Below, in pieces: positions 1 through 12,239 of a DNA stretch of 64,000 bases. The DNA lies in the NCBI RefSeq assembly GCF_005144475.1, contig NZ_SWJZ01000016.1:21823-85822 (forward strand), read 5' to 3'. The position numbers and the translations under genes are program-made. A model generated the notes under the pieces. It was not told where the DNA came from, did no database searches, and saw nothing but the letters and a program-made list of their open reading frames with translations. Within the stretch, counting starts at the first letter, position 1, and every line of letters starts with the position of its first letter. This DNA comes from Rhodobacter capsulatus. Lineage in GTDB: Bacteria; Pseudomonadota; Alphaproteobacteria; Rhodobacterales; Rhodobacteraceae.

Positions 1-35
1 AAGGGGCGCCGAAGCCGGTGGTCGGGCGGATCTGA
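1..35 (+). CDS. possible 3' end of an upstream gene (partial)
   Basis: The third frame reads GAPKPVVGRI and stops at 33-35. A hairpin with a short T run follows 25 bases later, as expected after a gene end. Only about eleven codons are visible, so no product can be named, and the frame could be chance. Confidence 0.3.
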   Translation, partial: GAPKPVVGRI

Positions 36-60
36 GCTGCGCCGCAGCATCAAGAATCGC

Positions 61-80
61 CGGGCCGGAAAGGCCCGTTT
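61..80 (+). terminator. hairpin terminator upstream of the atp operon
   Basis: A perfect six-base stem (CGGGCC at 61-66, GGCCCG at 72-77) with a five-base loop is followed by TTT. It would end transcription entering from the left edge. A second, imperfect hairpin (CGTTTCC at 76-82 with GGAAACG at 105-111) lies just after it. Confidence 0.5.
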
Positions 81-348
81 CCGCGGCACTTCGCCCTGCG
101 GCGGGGAAACGCACGCGGGCGGGCTTCGACCCTTTGCGCTAACACTCCGTGCCGGTGCAGAAAATGTGCCAGCCTGATGTGGATTCCTGCCGCCAAGATG
201 GTTGCGAGGGTCTTGATGCTCTGCTAGACGCAACCCCGAATGCGGCGCGTGAGACCATCTTGGGCGCCGAGGGGGGCCTCTGAATCGGTGACGGAACGAT
301 TGGTTCCGGTCGTCCGCGTGCGGAGGCAAAAGCATCGGAAGGGTGGAC

Positions 349-909
349 GTGTCCGAACCAGCTTCGATTTCCGCAGCCATTGCCGGGCGCTATGCCACGG
401 CCATCTTCGACCTCGCGCAGGAGGCCAAGGGCATCGACGCGCTCTCGGCCGACGTCGACGCGCTGACGGCCGCACTGGCCGGCTCGGCCGAGCTGCGTGA
501 CCTGATTTCCTCGCCGGTCTACTCGCGCGAGGAACAGGGAGCCGCGATCGCCGCGGTGGCTGCGAAGATGGGCCTGTCGGCACCGCTTGCCAACGGTCTG
601 AAACTGATGGCGACGAAGCGCCGTCTGTTCGCGCTGCCGCAGCTGCTCAAGGGCCTTGCCGCCGCGATCGCCGACGCCAAGGGCGAGATGACCGCGGAGG
701 TCACCTCGGCCACCGCGCTGAGCGCGGCGCAGGCCGACAAGCTGGCGGCGACGCTGGCCAAACAGACGGGCAAGACCGTCAAACTGAACGTCGCCGTCGA
801 TGAAAGCCTCATCGGTGGCATGATCGTCAAGCTGGGTTCGCGCATGATCGACACCACGGTCAAAGCCAAACTCGCTTCCCTTCAGAACGCCATGAAAGAG
901 GTCGGATAA
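349..909 (+). CDS. atpH: F1-ATPase subunit delta
   Basis: Subunit delta (OSCP-type) joins the F1 head to the peripheral stalk of ATP synthase. The 186-residue product has the family's usual length and the helical N-terminal motif [13 protein letters not shown]; the C-terminal part ends [17 protein letters not shown], a strong family signature. An in-frame GTG lies at 343, but the Shine-Dalgarno GGAAGG at 336-341 touches it; the GTG at 349 sits six bases away and is preferred. The stop is immediately followed by the atpA ATG, so the genes are co-translated. This is the first gene of the atpHAGDC operon, the order typical of alphaproteobacteria where the Fo genes lie elsewhere. Confidence 0.96.
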   Translation: MSEPASISAAIAGRYATAIFDLAQEAKGIDALSADVDALTAALAGSAELRDLISSPVYSREEQGAAIAAVAAKMGLSAPLANGLKLMATKRRLFALPQLLKGLAAAIADAKGEMTAEVTSATALSAAQADKLAATLAKQTGKTVKLNVAVDESLIGGMIVKLGSRMIDTTVKAKLASLQNAMKEVG

Positions 910-2439
<1,530 letters not shown>

Positions 2440-2460
2440 CCGGCCTGAAAGGACAGGGAG

Positions 2461-3333
2461 ATGCCCAGCCTTAAGGACCTCAAGAACCGGATCGTGAGTG
2501 TCAAGAACACTCGCAAGATCACGAAAGCGATGCAGATGGTCGCGGCGGCGAAACTTCGCCGCGCCCAGGAAAGCGCTGAAGCTGCCCGGCCCTATGCCGA
2601 GCGGATGAACGCCGTGATGTCGAGCCTTGCCGGTGCGGTGGGCTCGACCGATGGCGCGCCGCGCCTGCTTGCGGGCACGGGCTCCGACAAGGTCCATCTC
2701 CTCGTCATCATGACGGGCGAGCGCGGGCTTTGCGGCGGCTTCAACGCCAATATCGCGAAACTCGCGAAGGCGAAGGCGATGGAATTGCTCGCCCAGGGCA
2801 AGACGGTGAAGATCCTCACCGTCGGCAAGAAAGGTCGCGACGCGCTGCGTCGTGATCTGGGCCAGCACTACATCGACCACATCGACCTGAGCGACGTGAA
2901 GAAGCTGAGCTACCCGGTGGCGCAGAAGATCGCCCAAAACATCATCGACCGCTTCGAGGCGGGCGAATACGATGTCGCGACGATCTTCTTCTCGGCCTTC
3001 CAGAGCGTGATCAGCCAGGTGCCGACCGCCAAGCAGGTGATCCCGGCGCAGTTCGAAACCGACGGGGCGGCGGCCTCGGCGGTCTACGACTACGAACCGG
3101 GCGATCAGGAAATCCTGACCGCGCTTCTGCCGCGTGCGGTGGCCACGGCGATCTTTGCCGCGCTGCTGGAAAACAACGCGTCCTTCAACGGGGCGCAGAT
3201 GTCGGCCATGGACAACGCCACCCGCAACGCGGGTGACATGATCGATCGTCTGACCATCGAGTATAACCGCTCGCGTCAGGCCGCCATCACCAAAGAGCTC
3301 ATCGAAATCATCTCGGGCGCCGAGGCGCTCTGA
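2461..3333 (+). CDS. atpG: F1-ATPase subunit gamma
   Basis: Gamma is the central rotor shaft of F1. The 290-residue product starts [20 protein letters not shown] and ends with the [15 protein letters not shown] helix, both hallmarks of the family; the two ends form the coiled coil that enters the alpha3beta3 ring. The [10 protein letters not shown] motif is at about residues 82-91. A Shine-Dalgarno (AGGGAG) stands directly before the ATG. It lies between atpA and atpD in the operon. Confidence 0.98.
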   Translation: MPSLKDLKNRIVSVKNTRKITKAMQMVAAAKLRRAQESAEAARPYAERMNAVMSSLAGAVGSTDGAPRLLAGTGSDKVHLLVIMTGERGLCGGFNANIAKLAKAKAMELLAQGKTVKILTVGKKGRDALRRDLGQHYIDHIDLSDVKKLSYPVAQKIAQNIIDRFEAGEYDVATIFFSAFQSVISQVPTAKQVIPAQFETDGAAASAVYDYEPGDQEILTALLPRAVATAIFAALLENNASFNGAQMSAMDNATRNAGDMIDRLTIEYNRSRQAAITKELIEIISGAEAL

Positions 3334-3348
3334 CGGAACCGGAGATAG

Positions 3349-4773
<1,425 letters not shown>

Positions 4774-4782
4774 GGGGGAACC

Positions 4783-5181
4783 ATGGCCGATACCATGCAG
4801 TTCGACCTCGTCAGCCCGGAACGGAGGCTTGCCTCCGTTGCCGCGCGCGAGGTCCGTCTTCCCGGCGTGGAAGGCGATCTGACGGCGATGCCGGGCCATG
4901 CGCCCGTCATCCTCTCGCTGCGTCCCGGCATCCTGACCGTGGTCAGCGCCGCGGGCACGGCCGAATACGCCGTGACCGGCGGCTTCGCCGAGGTTTCGGG
5001 CGAGAAGGTGACCGTTCTGGCCGAGCGCGGTCTGACCAAGGCGGAACTGACCGCCGCGGTGCATGCCGAGATGCTGGCCGAGGCCAAGAAAGTCGCGGAC
5101 GCCGCGCATCCGACGGTGGCCGACGCCGCTGCGAAGATGCTGGCCGACATGGAAGCGCTTGGCACGCATATCAATCTCTGA
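4783..5181 (+). CDS. atpC: F1-ATPase subunit epsilon
   Basis: Epsilon is the rotor subunit that inhibits ATP hydrolysis. The 132-residue product starts with the beta-sandwich domain (MQFDLVSPERRLAS, then GVEGDLTAMPGHAPVI, the family signature), followed by a shorter C-terminal helical part. GGGGAACC precedes the ATG. This is the last gene of the operon; a strong terminator follows 24 bases later. Confidence 0.97.
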   Translation: MADTMQFDLVSPERRLASVAAREVRLPGVEGDLTAMPGHAPVILSLRPGILTVVSAAGTAEYAVTGGFAEVSGEKVTVLAERGLTKAELTAAVHAEMLAEAKKVADAAHPTVADAAAKMLADMEALGTHINL

Positions 5182-5204
5182 CGGGACATCCCGTCGGATA
5201 TCTC

Positions 5205-5250
5205 GGGCCCCGGTCTTCGCGCCGGGGCCCTTGCTTTTTGCTTTTGTCTT
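5205..5250 (+). terminator. rho-independent terminator of atpHAGDC
   Basis: A GC-rich hairpin (GGGCCCCGG at 5205-5213 pairing with CCGGGGCCC at 5222-5230) is followed by TTGCTTTTTGCTTTTG. It is the clearest intrinsic terminator in the window and closes the atp operon. Confidence 0.9.
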
Positions 5251-5306
5251 TCGTCGCCGCATATTAGCGTGACGGCGGACAAGGCCGGAATGAGCGACAG
5301 GAACGG

Positions 5307-5657
5307 ATGAAGAAGTTTTCCTCGACCCGGATCGGCGTGGCACAGGGATCGCTGGTGCTGTTTTCGGACTATCTGGACGGCGGCGTGATGTGGACGGGCG
5401 AGGGCCCGCGCGAGTTGCGCCGGGTGGTGGTCTTTGACGAGGCCTTCCGCGACATCCCGGCGGTGCAGGTGTCGCTGTCGATGTGGGACATCGACCAGAA
5501 GCACAATCCGCGCATGGACATTTCCGCCGACATGGTGACGGCCGAGGGCTTCGTGATCGTCTTTCGCACCTGGGGCGACACCCGCGTCGCCCGCGTCCGC
5601 GCCGACTGGCTGGCGATCGGCGGCTGCGGCAACGAGGACGACTGGGACGTGGTCTGA
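5307..5657 (+). CDS. H-type lectin domain protein
   Basis: The 116-residue product consists almost wholly of one small beta-rich domain that resembles the H-type lectin fold (discoidin II / Helix pomatia agglutinin): FDEAFRDIPAVQVSLSMWDID, then NPRMDISADMVTAEGFVIVFRTW, ending RVRADWLAIG. Family members bind GalNAc-type sugars. No signal peptide is visible. An AGGA stands five bases before the ATG. It lies between the ATP synthase operon and a glycan-biosynthesis cluster, so a role with surface sugars is possible but only inferred. Confidence 0.7.
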   Translation: MKKFSSTRIGVAQGSLVLFSDYLDGGVMWTGEGPRELRRVVVFDEAFRDIPAVQVSLSMWDIDQKHNPRMDISADMVTAEGFVIVFRTWGDTRVARVRADWLAIGGCGNEDDWDVV

Positions 5658-5730
5658 CCCCGCCCGGCTTGACTTTCCGCCCCCCCGCGCCGATGGTGCG
5701 CGCGACTTCCCCATCCAATGAGGCCCGCCC

Positions 5731-6630
5731 GTGCAACAAGATGCCCCCCGCTGGCAGCTCGTGGTGATCCTGTGGGGGACGAAATATCCGGTTGCCGAAC
5801 TCAACGCCCTGATCGAGACCGTGCTGGCGCGGGCCGCCACCCCGCCGCGCGTCGTGCTGATTTCCGACCGCGACCGGCCCGGCCTGCTGCCGCAGGTGCT
5901 GTTGCGGCGCTTCCCCGACTTCTACCTGTCGCCGCCGATGCTGGCGGGCGGCTGTCAGGCGAAGCTGGCGATGTTCGCGCCGGGCGTCGTGCCCGCGGAT
6001 CTGCCCGCGATCTATCTTGATATCGACACGCTGGTTCTGGGCGATGTCACCCGGTTTCTGGATCTTCTTGACCGGCCCGAGCGCATGGCGATGCTGCAAA
6101 GCGTCGTGCTGCCCTTCGGGGCTTTGGGGCGGACGCTGCACCGGCTCAGCGGCGGGCGGCATTACGCGCGCGGCAATTCCTCGATCGTCGTCTATCATCC
6201 GGCGCATTGCAGCCATATCGCCACGACCTATGAACGGCTGCACGCGGCGCATGGCTACAACGGCCTGCGCCCGATGATCGCGGATGAACGCTTCATCTCC
6301 TGGTCGGCCCAGGCGCAGTTGCGGGCGATCCCGAAGCGGCTGGCGGTGAAATTCCCGACCGAATTCATGTGGCCCTGGCGCTGGCTGATTCATCTGCGGG
6401 CACGTCTGCCCTGGTTGCGGCGCCGCTGGGCGGGGCTGGTCGCGATCACCCTGCCCGGCGACGAGGTGAAGGGCCCCGAACTTCTGACCCTGCCCGAGGG
6501 CGCCGAGATCACCGACCGCAAGGGCCGCCGCCTGATCTGGTCGGACCGCGCTTTGGGGCCGGTCCGCGCCCGCATCATCGCTTATTACACCGACCTGAAC
6601 GCCCGTCTGCGGCAAGGGGAACAACCATGA
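5731..6630 (+). CDS. glycosyltransferase-like protein, DxD type
   Basis: The 299-residue product has the N-terminal Rossmann-like layout of GT-A glycosyltransferases, with YLDIDTLVLGD around residues 95-105 supplying a DxD-type metal/nucleotide-sugar site (DID at 97-99). A basic, tryptophan-rich stretch (about 210-235) could bind the membrane surface. The start is GTG. Its stop overlaps the ATG of the CMP-sugar synthase gene (ATGA), so the two are translationally coupled, and it probably acts on the same glycan. Donor and acceptor are unknown. Confidence 0.6.
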   Translation: MQQDAPRWQLVVILWGTKYPVAELNALIETVLARAATPPRVVLISDRDRPGLLPQVLLRRFPDFYLSPPMLAGGCQAKLAMFAPGVVPADLPAIYLDIDTLVLGDVTRFLDLLDRPERMAMLQSVVLPFGALGRTLHRLSGGRHYARGNSSIVVYHPAHCSHIATTYERLHAAHGYNGLRPMIADERFISWSAQAQLRAIPKRLAVKFPTEFMWPWRWLIHLRARLPWLRRRWAGLVAITLPGDEVKGPELLTLPEGAEITDRKGRRLIWSDRALGPVRARIIAYYTDLNARLRQGEQP

Positions 6631-7331
6631 TTCTGGGCCATATCGGCGCACGCAAGGGCTCGAAAGGCGTGCCCGGCAAGAACTTCCGTCCGATCGCGGG
6701 CAAGCCGCTGATCGACTGGTCGCTCGACCAGCTTTTCGCCAATCCGCGCATTGATGCCGTCGTCGTCTCGACCGATGACGAACGCATCTATGATCATGCG
6801 GTGGCGAAGGGCGCGCTCGATATCGGGCTGCGGCCCGCGCATCTGGCCACCGATGCCGCGCCGAAATGGGGCGTCTGGCAACATGCGCTGGCGGCCGGGC
6901 AGGCGGCGCTGGGGCAGCCCGTCACCACCTTTGTCGATCTGGATTGCACCTCGCCCCTGCGCCTGCCCGAAGATCTGGAGGGCGCGCTTGACCTGTTCGC
7001 CCGCGAACAGCCCGACATGGTGATGAGCGTCTGCGAGGCGCGCAAGAACCCCTATTTCAACCTGGTCGAAGCCGATGAGACCGGGGCGCTGCATGTGTCG
7101 AAGCCGCTGCCGGGCGGGGTCTGGTCGCGGCAATCGGCGCCGAAGGTCTGGGAACATGCGGCCTCGACCTATGTTCTGTCGGCTGATTATCTGCGCCGGG
7201 CGAAGACGATCTACGAAGGCCGGGTGATCCCCTTCGAGATGCCGCCCGAGCGCTGCCTTGACATCGACACGCCGTTCGATTTCCGGCTGGTCGAAATGCT
7301 GATGAACGACCGTCTGACGGAGGGAAACTGA
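6627..7331 (+). CDS. neuA: CMP-nonulosonic acid synthase (acylneuraminate cytidylyltransferase family)
   Basis: The enzyme activates a nonulosonic acid (sialic, legionaminic or related) with CTP. The 234-residue product has the N-terminal nucleotide-binding motif ARKGSKGVPGKN at about residues 8-19, STDDERI, a metal-binding DLDCTSPLR segment and the C-terminal DIDTPFDF, all diagnostic of the family. The ATG at 6627 overlaps the preceding stop. It is followed by an SDR gene with a one-base gap. neuB and neuC homologues lie at 13013 and 9068, which supports a nonulosonic acid substrate. The exact sugar cannot be decided. Confidence 0.85.
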   Translation: MILGHIGARKGSKGVPGKNFRPIAGKPLIDWSLDQLFANPRIDAVVVSTDDERIYDHAVAKGALDIGLRPAHLATDAAPKWGVWQHALAAGQAALGQPVTTFVDLDCTSPLRLPEDLEGALDLFAREQPDMVMSVCEARKNPYFNLVEADETGALHVSKPLPGGVWSRQSAPKVWEHAASTYVLSADYLRRAKTIYEGRVIPFEMPPERCLDIDTPFDFRLVEMLMNDRLTEGN

Positions 7332-7332
7332 C

Positions 7333-8124
7333 ATGACCGGGCAATTGTCTAACCGCACCATCTTCATCACCGGCTCGGGCGGCGTGCTGGGCTCGACCTA
7401 TGTGCGCCGGATGCTGGAGCAGGGCGCCCGCGTCGTCGCGACCGATCTGCCCGGGCATCGAGCCGAGGCGCTGCAGGCCGCGCATGCGGGCAACGAGGCC
7501 TTCCGCTTCTACGATCTGGACGTCGGCGACGAGGCGCAGGTGACCGAGATTTTCAAACGCGTTCTGGCCGATGGCTGGGAGCCGAATGTGGTGCTGAACA
7601 ATGCCGCGATCACCGGCGAGATGCTGATGGGCGCGGGCAAGCCCTTCCCGGATTTCGCCGATACGACGGTCGCCGATTTCGAGCGCACTTTGCGCACCAA
7701 CCTCACCGGCGCCTTCATGGTGGCGCGGCAGATGGATCGCGACATCGTCGGTCGCTGGCCGGCAACGCTGATCAACGTGGCGTCGATGTATGCTTTGAAC
7801 GGCGCGCATCACCCGATCTATGACGGCATGCCGTTCAAGAATTTCTCGGCCTACGGCGTGACCAAGGCGGGCATCCACGGGCTGACGGTCTGGCTGGCGG
7901 GCTACTGGGCGCCGCGCGGCGCCACCGTCAACACCATCGCCCCCGGCGCGGTCTTCAACAACCATTCCGAGGAATTCCAGCGCCGCGTGGGCGAGCTGAT
8001 CATGCTGAACCGCATGGCAAAACCGGATGAAATCGCCGATGCGATGCTGTTCCTGTGCTCGGCCGGGGCGGGCTACATGACCGGGCAGCTGGTCAATGTC
8101 GATGGCGGGTTCTCGGCGTGGTAA
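7333..8124 (+). CDS. short-chain dehydrogenase/reductase (PtmA-like)
   Basis: This is a 263-residue classical SDR. The cofactor loop TGSGGVLG is at residues 13-20, NNAA at 89-92, the catalytic serine is S151 and the YxxxK pair Y174/K178. The C-terminus (AGYMTGQLVNVDGGFSAW) is typical. SDRs of this kind (PtmA in Campylobacter) occur in legionaminic/nonulosonic acid loci, where their exact role is not settled. It sits one base after the CMP-sugar synthase and overlaps the next oxidoreductase, so it is probably part of the same pathway. Confidence 0.8.
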   Translation: MTGQLSNRTIFITGSGGVLGSTYVRRMLEQGARVVATDLPGHRAEALQAAHAGNEAFRFYDLDVGDEAQVTEIFKRVLADGWEPNVVLNNAAITGEMLMGAGKPFPDFADTTVADFERTLRTNLTGAFMVARQMDRDIVGRWPATLINVASMYALNGAHHPIYDGMPFKNFSAYGVTKAGIHGLTVWLAGYWAPRGATVNTIAPGAVFNNHSEEFQRRVGELIMLNRMAKPDEIADAMLFLCSAGAGYMTGQLVNVDGGFSAW

Positions 8125-9065
8125 GCGCACGGATCGCCGTCATCGGCGCGGGCTCGATCGGGCGGCGGCATGCCGCGAACCTGACCGCGCTGGATTGCAC
8201 CGTCTCGCATCTGCCCTGGCGCAGCTTCGACGCGGCGGCCTTTGCCGCGCGGACCGATCTGGACGGGGTGGTGATTGCCACCGAAACGCAGATCCGGCTG
8301 GAGCTGATCGAGATCTGCGCCCGGATGGGCCTGCCCTTCTACGTCGAAAAGCCGCTCGCCCATACGCCCGAACAGGTGGCGGCAATCTACGCCGCCGCCG
8401 CCCCGGTGGCCGATCGCAGCCTGATCGGCTTCATGATGCGCTACAACCCGGCGCTGCAGGCGCTGGCCGCCGAAGACCTCTCCGACATCTACCGCTTCTC
8501 CTTCGAGATCGGCCATGACGTGCGGCAATGGCGGGCGAACTGGCGCTTCGCCGACAGCTACGCCGCCCGTCCCGAAGGCGGCGGGGTGCTGCTTGATCTC
8601 TCGCACGAGGTCGATCTGGCGATGACCCTCTTCCCCGGCCTGACGCTCGGCCGGGCGGAAAGCCTGGGCCATCCGTCGTTCCCCGGCGTCGATTTCGCCA
8701 CCACCTTGATGCTTGCGGCTGCGGGCGGGCCGGTCGGCACCGTCGCGATGGATTACCTCTCGCCGGTCTTCATCCGCCGCGCCCGGCTGGTGGGATTGAA
8801 ACGCCTGATCGAGGTCGATTTCCTGACCCCCGAGATCACGTTCCTCACCCCCGGCCGCCGCACCAGCCAGTCTTATGTCTTTGACCGCAATGACATGTTC
8901 CTGGGCGCGATGCGCGACTTCCTGCGGCTGATCGCCGAAGGCCCGGGGGCCGATCTGTCCCCGCTCGCGCCGCGTTTCACCACGATGCGGCCGGTGAACG
9001 AGATGGTGGCGAGCGCCTGGTCCGCCCGGCATTTCACCGGACAGGTCGCGATGGAGATGGGCTGA
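8118..9065 (+). CDS. Gfo/Idh/MocA-family oxidoreductase
   Basis: The 315-residue product has an N-terminal Rossmann fold (RIAVIGAGSIGRRH, residues 5-18) and the family's EKPLA motif, followed by the C-terminal alpha/beta domain. Such enzymes oxidise or reduce sugars with NAD(P). The start is taken as the GTG at 8118, which overlaps the end of the SDR gene by seven bases; the Rossmann strand begins right after it. It is the last plus-strand gene of the glycan operon, with a convergent neuC-like gene two bases away. Confidence 0.8.
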   Translation: MVSARIAVIGAGSIGRRHAANLTALDCTVSHLPWRSFDAAAFAARTDLDGVVIATETQIRLELIEICARMGLPFYVEKPLAHTPEQVAAIYAAAAPVADRSLIGFMMRYNPALQALAAEDLSDIYRFSFEIGHDVRQWRANWRFADSYAARPEGGGVLLDLSHEVDLAMTLFPGLTLGRAESLGHPSFPGVDFATTLMLAAAGGPVGTVAMDYLSPVFIRRARLVGLKRLIEVDFLTPEITFLTPGRRTSQSYVFDRNDMFLGAMRDFLRLIAEGPGADLSPLAPRFTTMRPVNEMVASAWSARHFTGQVAMEMG

Positions 9066-9067
9066 AT

Positions 9068-10189
9068 TCAGCCGTGATCGGCGAAGGTCTTCTGCAACCC
9101 GCCCTGCCAGAAGCCTTCGTCGGCCAGCACCTCAAGAAAGCGCTCGGCGGCGCGGCCCTCGCCAAAGGCGGTGTGGGGCGGATAGCGCTTGCCCCATTCG
9201 GTCGCCAGAAACGCACCGATCTTGTCCCGCTCCGCCGCATCGGCGGAAAACAGCGACGGCGCCTCGGCCCGGTTCGTCTGCCGCGTGCCGATATCGAGCG
9301 AGGGGATGCCCAGAAACGGCGCCTCGCGCACCCCGGCGCTCGAATTGCCGACCAGACAGGCGGCATGTTTCATCAGCTCGGAAAAATGCGCAAACCGCAT
9401 TGAGGGGATCAGCCGGAACCGCTCCCGCGGCAGCTGTTCCAGCACGGCAAAGATCTCGCGCGAGCCCGGATCGTTGTTCGGCGCGATGACGACGAACTTC
9501 CGCCCCGAGGCCTCGAGCGCGCCAAACAGATCCGCCGCCTGCCGCCCCATCGTCGCGGCTTCCGACGTGACCGGATGGAACAAGGTCACCCCGTAATCGT
9601 CAAACGGAATGTCATACCGCTTCAGCACCTCGGGCAGGGTGACCCCCGAGGGCCGGGCGTGGAAATCCAGCTCCGGCGAGCCGATGACATGGATCTTGTC
9701 GGCCGGCTCGCCCAGCGTCATCACCCGCTTCGCCGCCGCTTCCGAAGATACGAAATGACAGGCGGCCAGCTTGGTGTTGCAATGCCGGAACACCTCGTCG
9801 ATCGTGCCCGAGACCTCGCCGCCCTCGATATGGGCCGAGCGGATGTAGTTCGTGGCGCAGACCAAGGCGCAGGCCAGGGCCTCGATCCGGTCGCCGTGAA
9901 AAACCACCAGATCGGGGCGCAGCTCGGCGAAAATGTCGGAAAAGCCGATGATCGACTTTGCGAGGATCGTGTCCTGCGGGTCGCCCTCGCGCTGGTTGAG
10001 AAATTCATGCACGGTGGCGCCCTGCACCCGGTGCACCTCGATCTTGGTCAGGCCGTAGCGCTCTAGCATATGCATGCCGGTGACCAGAAACGACACCTTG
10101 AGCCCGGCATCGCGGGCGGCCAGCGCCAGCGGTTCGATCTTTCCGAAATCGGCACGGGTGCCGGTGACGAAGAGGATTTCGCGGGTCAT
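9068..10189 (-). CDS. neuC: UDP-N-acetylglucosamine 2-epimerase, hydrolysing (NeuC/LegG-like)
   Basis: Hydrolysing 2-epimerases release ManNAc (or a 2,4-diacetamido analogue) from the UDP-sugar, the step before NeuB. The 373-residue product has the family N-terminus (ILFVTGTRADFGKIEPLA), VFHGDRIEALA, HIEGGEVSGTIDE, the HPVTSE segment and the C-terminal GNSSAGVREAPFLGIPS, all characteristic of the NeuC branch. The start is taken at 10189; an ATG twelve codons upstream (10225) is possible. It is transcribed convergently with the preceding oxidoreductase and divergently from the glycosyltransferase at 10292. Confidence 0.9.
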   Translation of the reverse strand: MTREILFVTGTRADFGKIEPLALAARDAGLKVSFLVTGMHMLERYGLTKIEVHRVQGATVHEFLNQREGDPQDTILAKSIIGFSDIFAELRPDLVVFHGDRIEALACALVCATNYIRSAHIEGGEVSGTIDEVFRHCNTKLAACHFVSSEAAAKRVMTLGEPADKIHVIGSPELDFHARPSGVTLPEVLKRYDIPFDDYGVTLFHPVTSEAATMGRQAADLFGALEASGRKFVVIAPNNDPGSREIFAVLEQLPRERFRLIPSMRFAHFSELMKHAACLVGNSSAGVREAPFLGIPSLDIGTRQTNRAEAPSLFSADAAERDKIGAFLATEWGKRYPPHTAFGEGRAAERFLEVLADEGFWQGGLQKTFADHG

Positions 10190-10291
10190 TCCGGGCTTTC
10201 TCTGCTGCGCTGCTCGGGTCGCCATTACATTGCTTGTGCCCTCGGCGGAAGGGTTATAATGCGGCAAAAGGCTGCGAGGGGAGAGAGCGCG

Positions 10292-11050
10292 ATGGATCGC
10301 GTCGTTCTGTGCATGAAATGGGGGACGCTTTACGGCCCCGATTACGTGAACGTGCTTCACAACGCCGTGCGGGCGCATCTGCCCGGGCCGTTCCGCTTCG
10401 TCTGCCTGACCGATGATGCGACCGGGATCGATCCGGGGGTGGAATGCTTCCCGGTGCCCGACTTCGGTCTGCGCCCCGATCTGTGGCAGATCGGCGGCTG
10501 GCCGAAGATCGGGGTGTTTCAGCGCGATCTTTACGGGCTGCGCGGCCGGGCGCTGTTCATCGATCTCGACATGATGATCCTGTCGGATCTGACGCCCTTC
10601 TTTGACCATCCCGCCCCGTTCATCGCCACCGACATGGGCGCGAACTGGAAGCCGCGCGCGGGCAAGGGCCCCGAGGAACCGGGCACCTGCCTGTTCGCCT
10701 TCACGCTGGGCGCCGAGCCGCAGATCTATGAGCGCTTCAACGAGGATCGCAACGGCAACGCCCATCGTTTCGGGCTGGAACAGAATTGCGTCGCGGCCTT
10801 TGCCAATGCGATCACCTGCTGGCCCGCCGACTGGGTGATCAGCTTCAAGCGCCACCTGCGCCCGCCGGCGCTTTTGGGCGCGGTGCTGCCGGTGCGGCGC
10901 CCGCCCGCCAGCGCCAAGGTGCTGGCCTTCCACGGTCGGCCGCGGCCGCTCGATCTGATCCGCAAGGGCTGGTGGGGCGAGCTGCCCAATATCGGCCGCG
11001 GCCCGGTGGGCTGGATGCGCGATTACTGGCTGCGTTACGGCGGAAACTGA
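10292..11050 (+). CDS. glycosyltransferase-like protein, DxD type
   Basis: The 252-residue product starts MDRVVLCMKWGTLYGPDYVN and carries FIDLDMMILSDLTPF, with DLD at residues 91-93, the metal/nucleotide-sugar site of GT-A enzymes. The overall plan resembles the protein at 5731. A purine-rich Shine-Dalgarno (GAGGGGAGAG) precedes the ATG, and an upstream in-frame extension lacks one. It stands alone on the plus strand within the minus-strand part of the glycan cluster. Donor and acceptor are unknown. Confidence 0.6.
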   Translation: MDRVVLCMKWGTLYGPDYVNVLHNAVRAHLPGPFRFVCLTDDATGIDPGVECFPVPDFGLRPDLWQIGGWPKIGVFQRDLYGLRGRALFIDLDMMILSDLTPFFDHPAPFIATDMGANWKPRAGKGPEEPGTCLFAFTLGAEPQIYERFNEDRNGNAHRFGLEQNCVAAFANAITCWPADWVISFKRHLRPPALLGAVLPVRRPPASAKVLAFHGRPRPLDLIRKGWWGELPNIGRGPVGWMRDYWLRYGGN

Positions 11051-11055
11051 GCCGG

Positions 11056-12198
11056 TCAGCGACGGCTGCGCGCTTGCGCGACCATCGCCGCGATCTCGGC
11101 GCGGATTTCGGCGGGGGGCTCGGCCACCGCGCCATCTTCCAGCGCGCGCAGATAGGCGGCGCGCATGTTCGCGAAAATCGGCTCGCTGCTTTTCTTCAGA
11201 AAGGCCGTGCCGAAGATATGGTCATTGGCAAAGGGGAACGAGGCGTTGAAGCGCTTGCGGTTCACCGTGCGGCGGATGTGGTCAAGCACCGCCGCGCGCC
11301 AGCCCGGGCTGGCCGGATCCAGCGCCGCAATCCGCCGCGCCGCCTTGATCCGGTCGGCATCGGCATAGGCGGCATATTTCAGGGTCTGGCGCAGGAAGGC
11401 ATCGTCCTTCTCGCGCAGCCGTTGCAGGAACACTTCGCGGCGCGAATAGGCATCGAGCCGCAGCCCCGCCGCCGCCATCCGCCGCGAAAAGCCGATCTCG
11501 CCCAGCTTGATCGTATGCGGCTTGTAATCGGTCATCTTGTAGTCGCGCCAGAACGCCTGAAAGGCCGGATGATCCCAGGCGCTGCGGCGGATCAGGTAGA
11601 AATAGCTTTCGATATGGCTGCGCTTGCTTGGCATGCCGCCGCTGGTGTCGTGGATCACCTTTTCGTCATGCAGCAGCCCGCAGATGTCGGCCTCGGCGAA
11701 GTCGGTCTCGATCAGCGCCAGCAGGTCGGCCCGCATCGGCGCCCAGACGCTGTCATTCATCACGATCAGCCGTTCGGGGCGCGCGCCGTCGCGGTTCAAA
11801 AGCCGGATCGCATCCTGATAGCCGCCGAAATCATAGCCGAAATTCGGCCGCTCCAGCAGGCTCCAGCACAGATCGAGCAGGCGGTCCCGGTCGGTTTCGG
11901 ACACCGGGCAATTCAGCACGAGGAAGGGCGCATAGCCCTCGGAAATCAGCCAGTTGCAGGTCGCAATCGCCGAGGCGGAAATGCCATCCGGCTGATAGAT
12001 CAGGAAAATCGCGATCCGCTCCGAGGGGGGAAGCCGCCCGGCATGGCGTTGCGTCAGCTGGTCGAAATCGCGCAGATAGGCGGCCCGGCGCGCGGGCTCG
12101 CGCAGGCGTCCGGGCAGCGACGCAAGGGTCTGGGGGAGTTGCAGAAACTGATCCTTGATGCGGTTCAGCTCACGCTTGATCTTCCAGGCGGGGACCAT
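11056..12198 (-). CDS. RgpF-like (rhamnan synthesis F) family protein
   Basis: The 380-residue product contains RPNFGYDFGGYQDAI followed by ERLIVMNDSVWAP, the signature of the rhamnan synthesis protein F family, which are GT-A-like proteins that build rhamnose-containing cell-wall or O-antigen glycans. The DGISASAIATCNWL segment before it is also typical. No membrane segment is obvious. It is flanked by glycosyltransferases and the nonulosonic acid genes, consistent with assembly of a mixed surface polysaccharide. The sugar it transfers is not known. Confidence 0.75.
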   Translation of the reverse strand: MVPAWKIKRELNRIKDQFLQLPQTLASLPGRLREPARRAAYLRDFDQLTQRHAGRLPPSERIAIFLIYQPDGISASAIATCNWLISEGYAPFLVLNCPVSETDRDRLLDLCWSLLERPNFGYDFGGYQDAIRLLNRDGARPERLIVMNDSVWAPMRADLLALIETDFAEADICGLLHDEKVIHDTSGGMPSKRSHIESYFYLIRRSAWDHPAFQAFWRDYKMTDYKPHTIKLGEIGFSRRMAAAGLRLDAYSRREVFLQRLREKDDAFLRQTLKYAAYADADRIKAARRIAALDPASPGWRAAVLDHIRRTVNRKRFNASFPFANDHIFGTAFLKKSSEPIFANMRAAYLRALEDGAVAEPPAEIRAEIAAMVAQARSRR

Positions 12199-12239
12199 GC
12201 TGAAAACTCCTCGTAAAACGGATTCGACCTTTGTCCGCT

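Noticed and set aside
343..351. GTG at 343 as the atpH start
   Set aside because: The Shine-Dalgarno GGAAGG ends at 341, too close to 343; the GTG at 349 has normal spacing.
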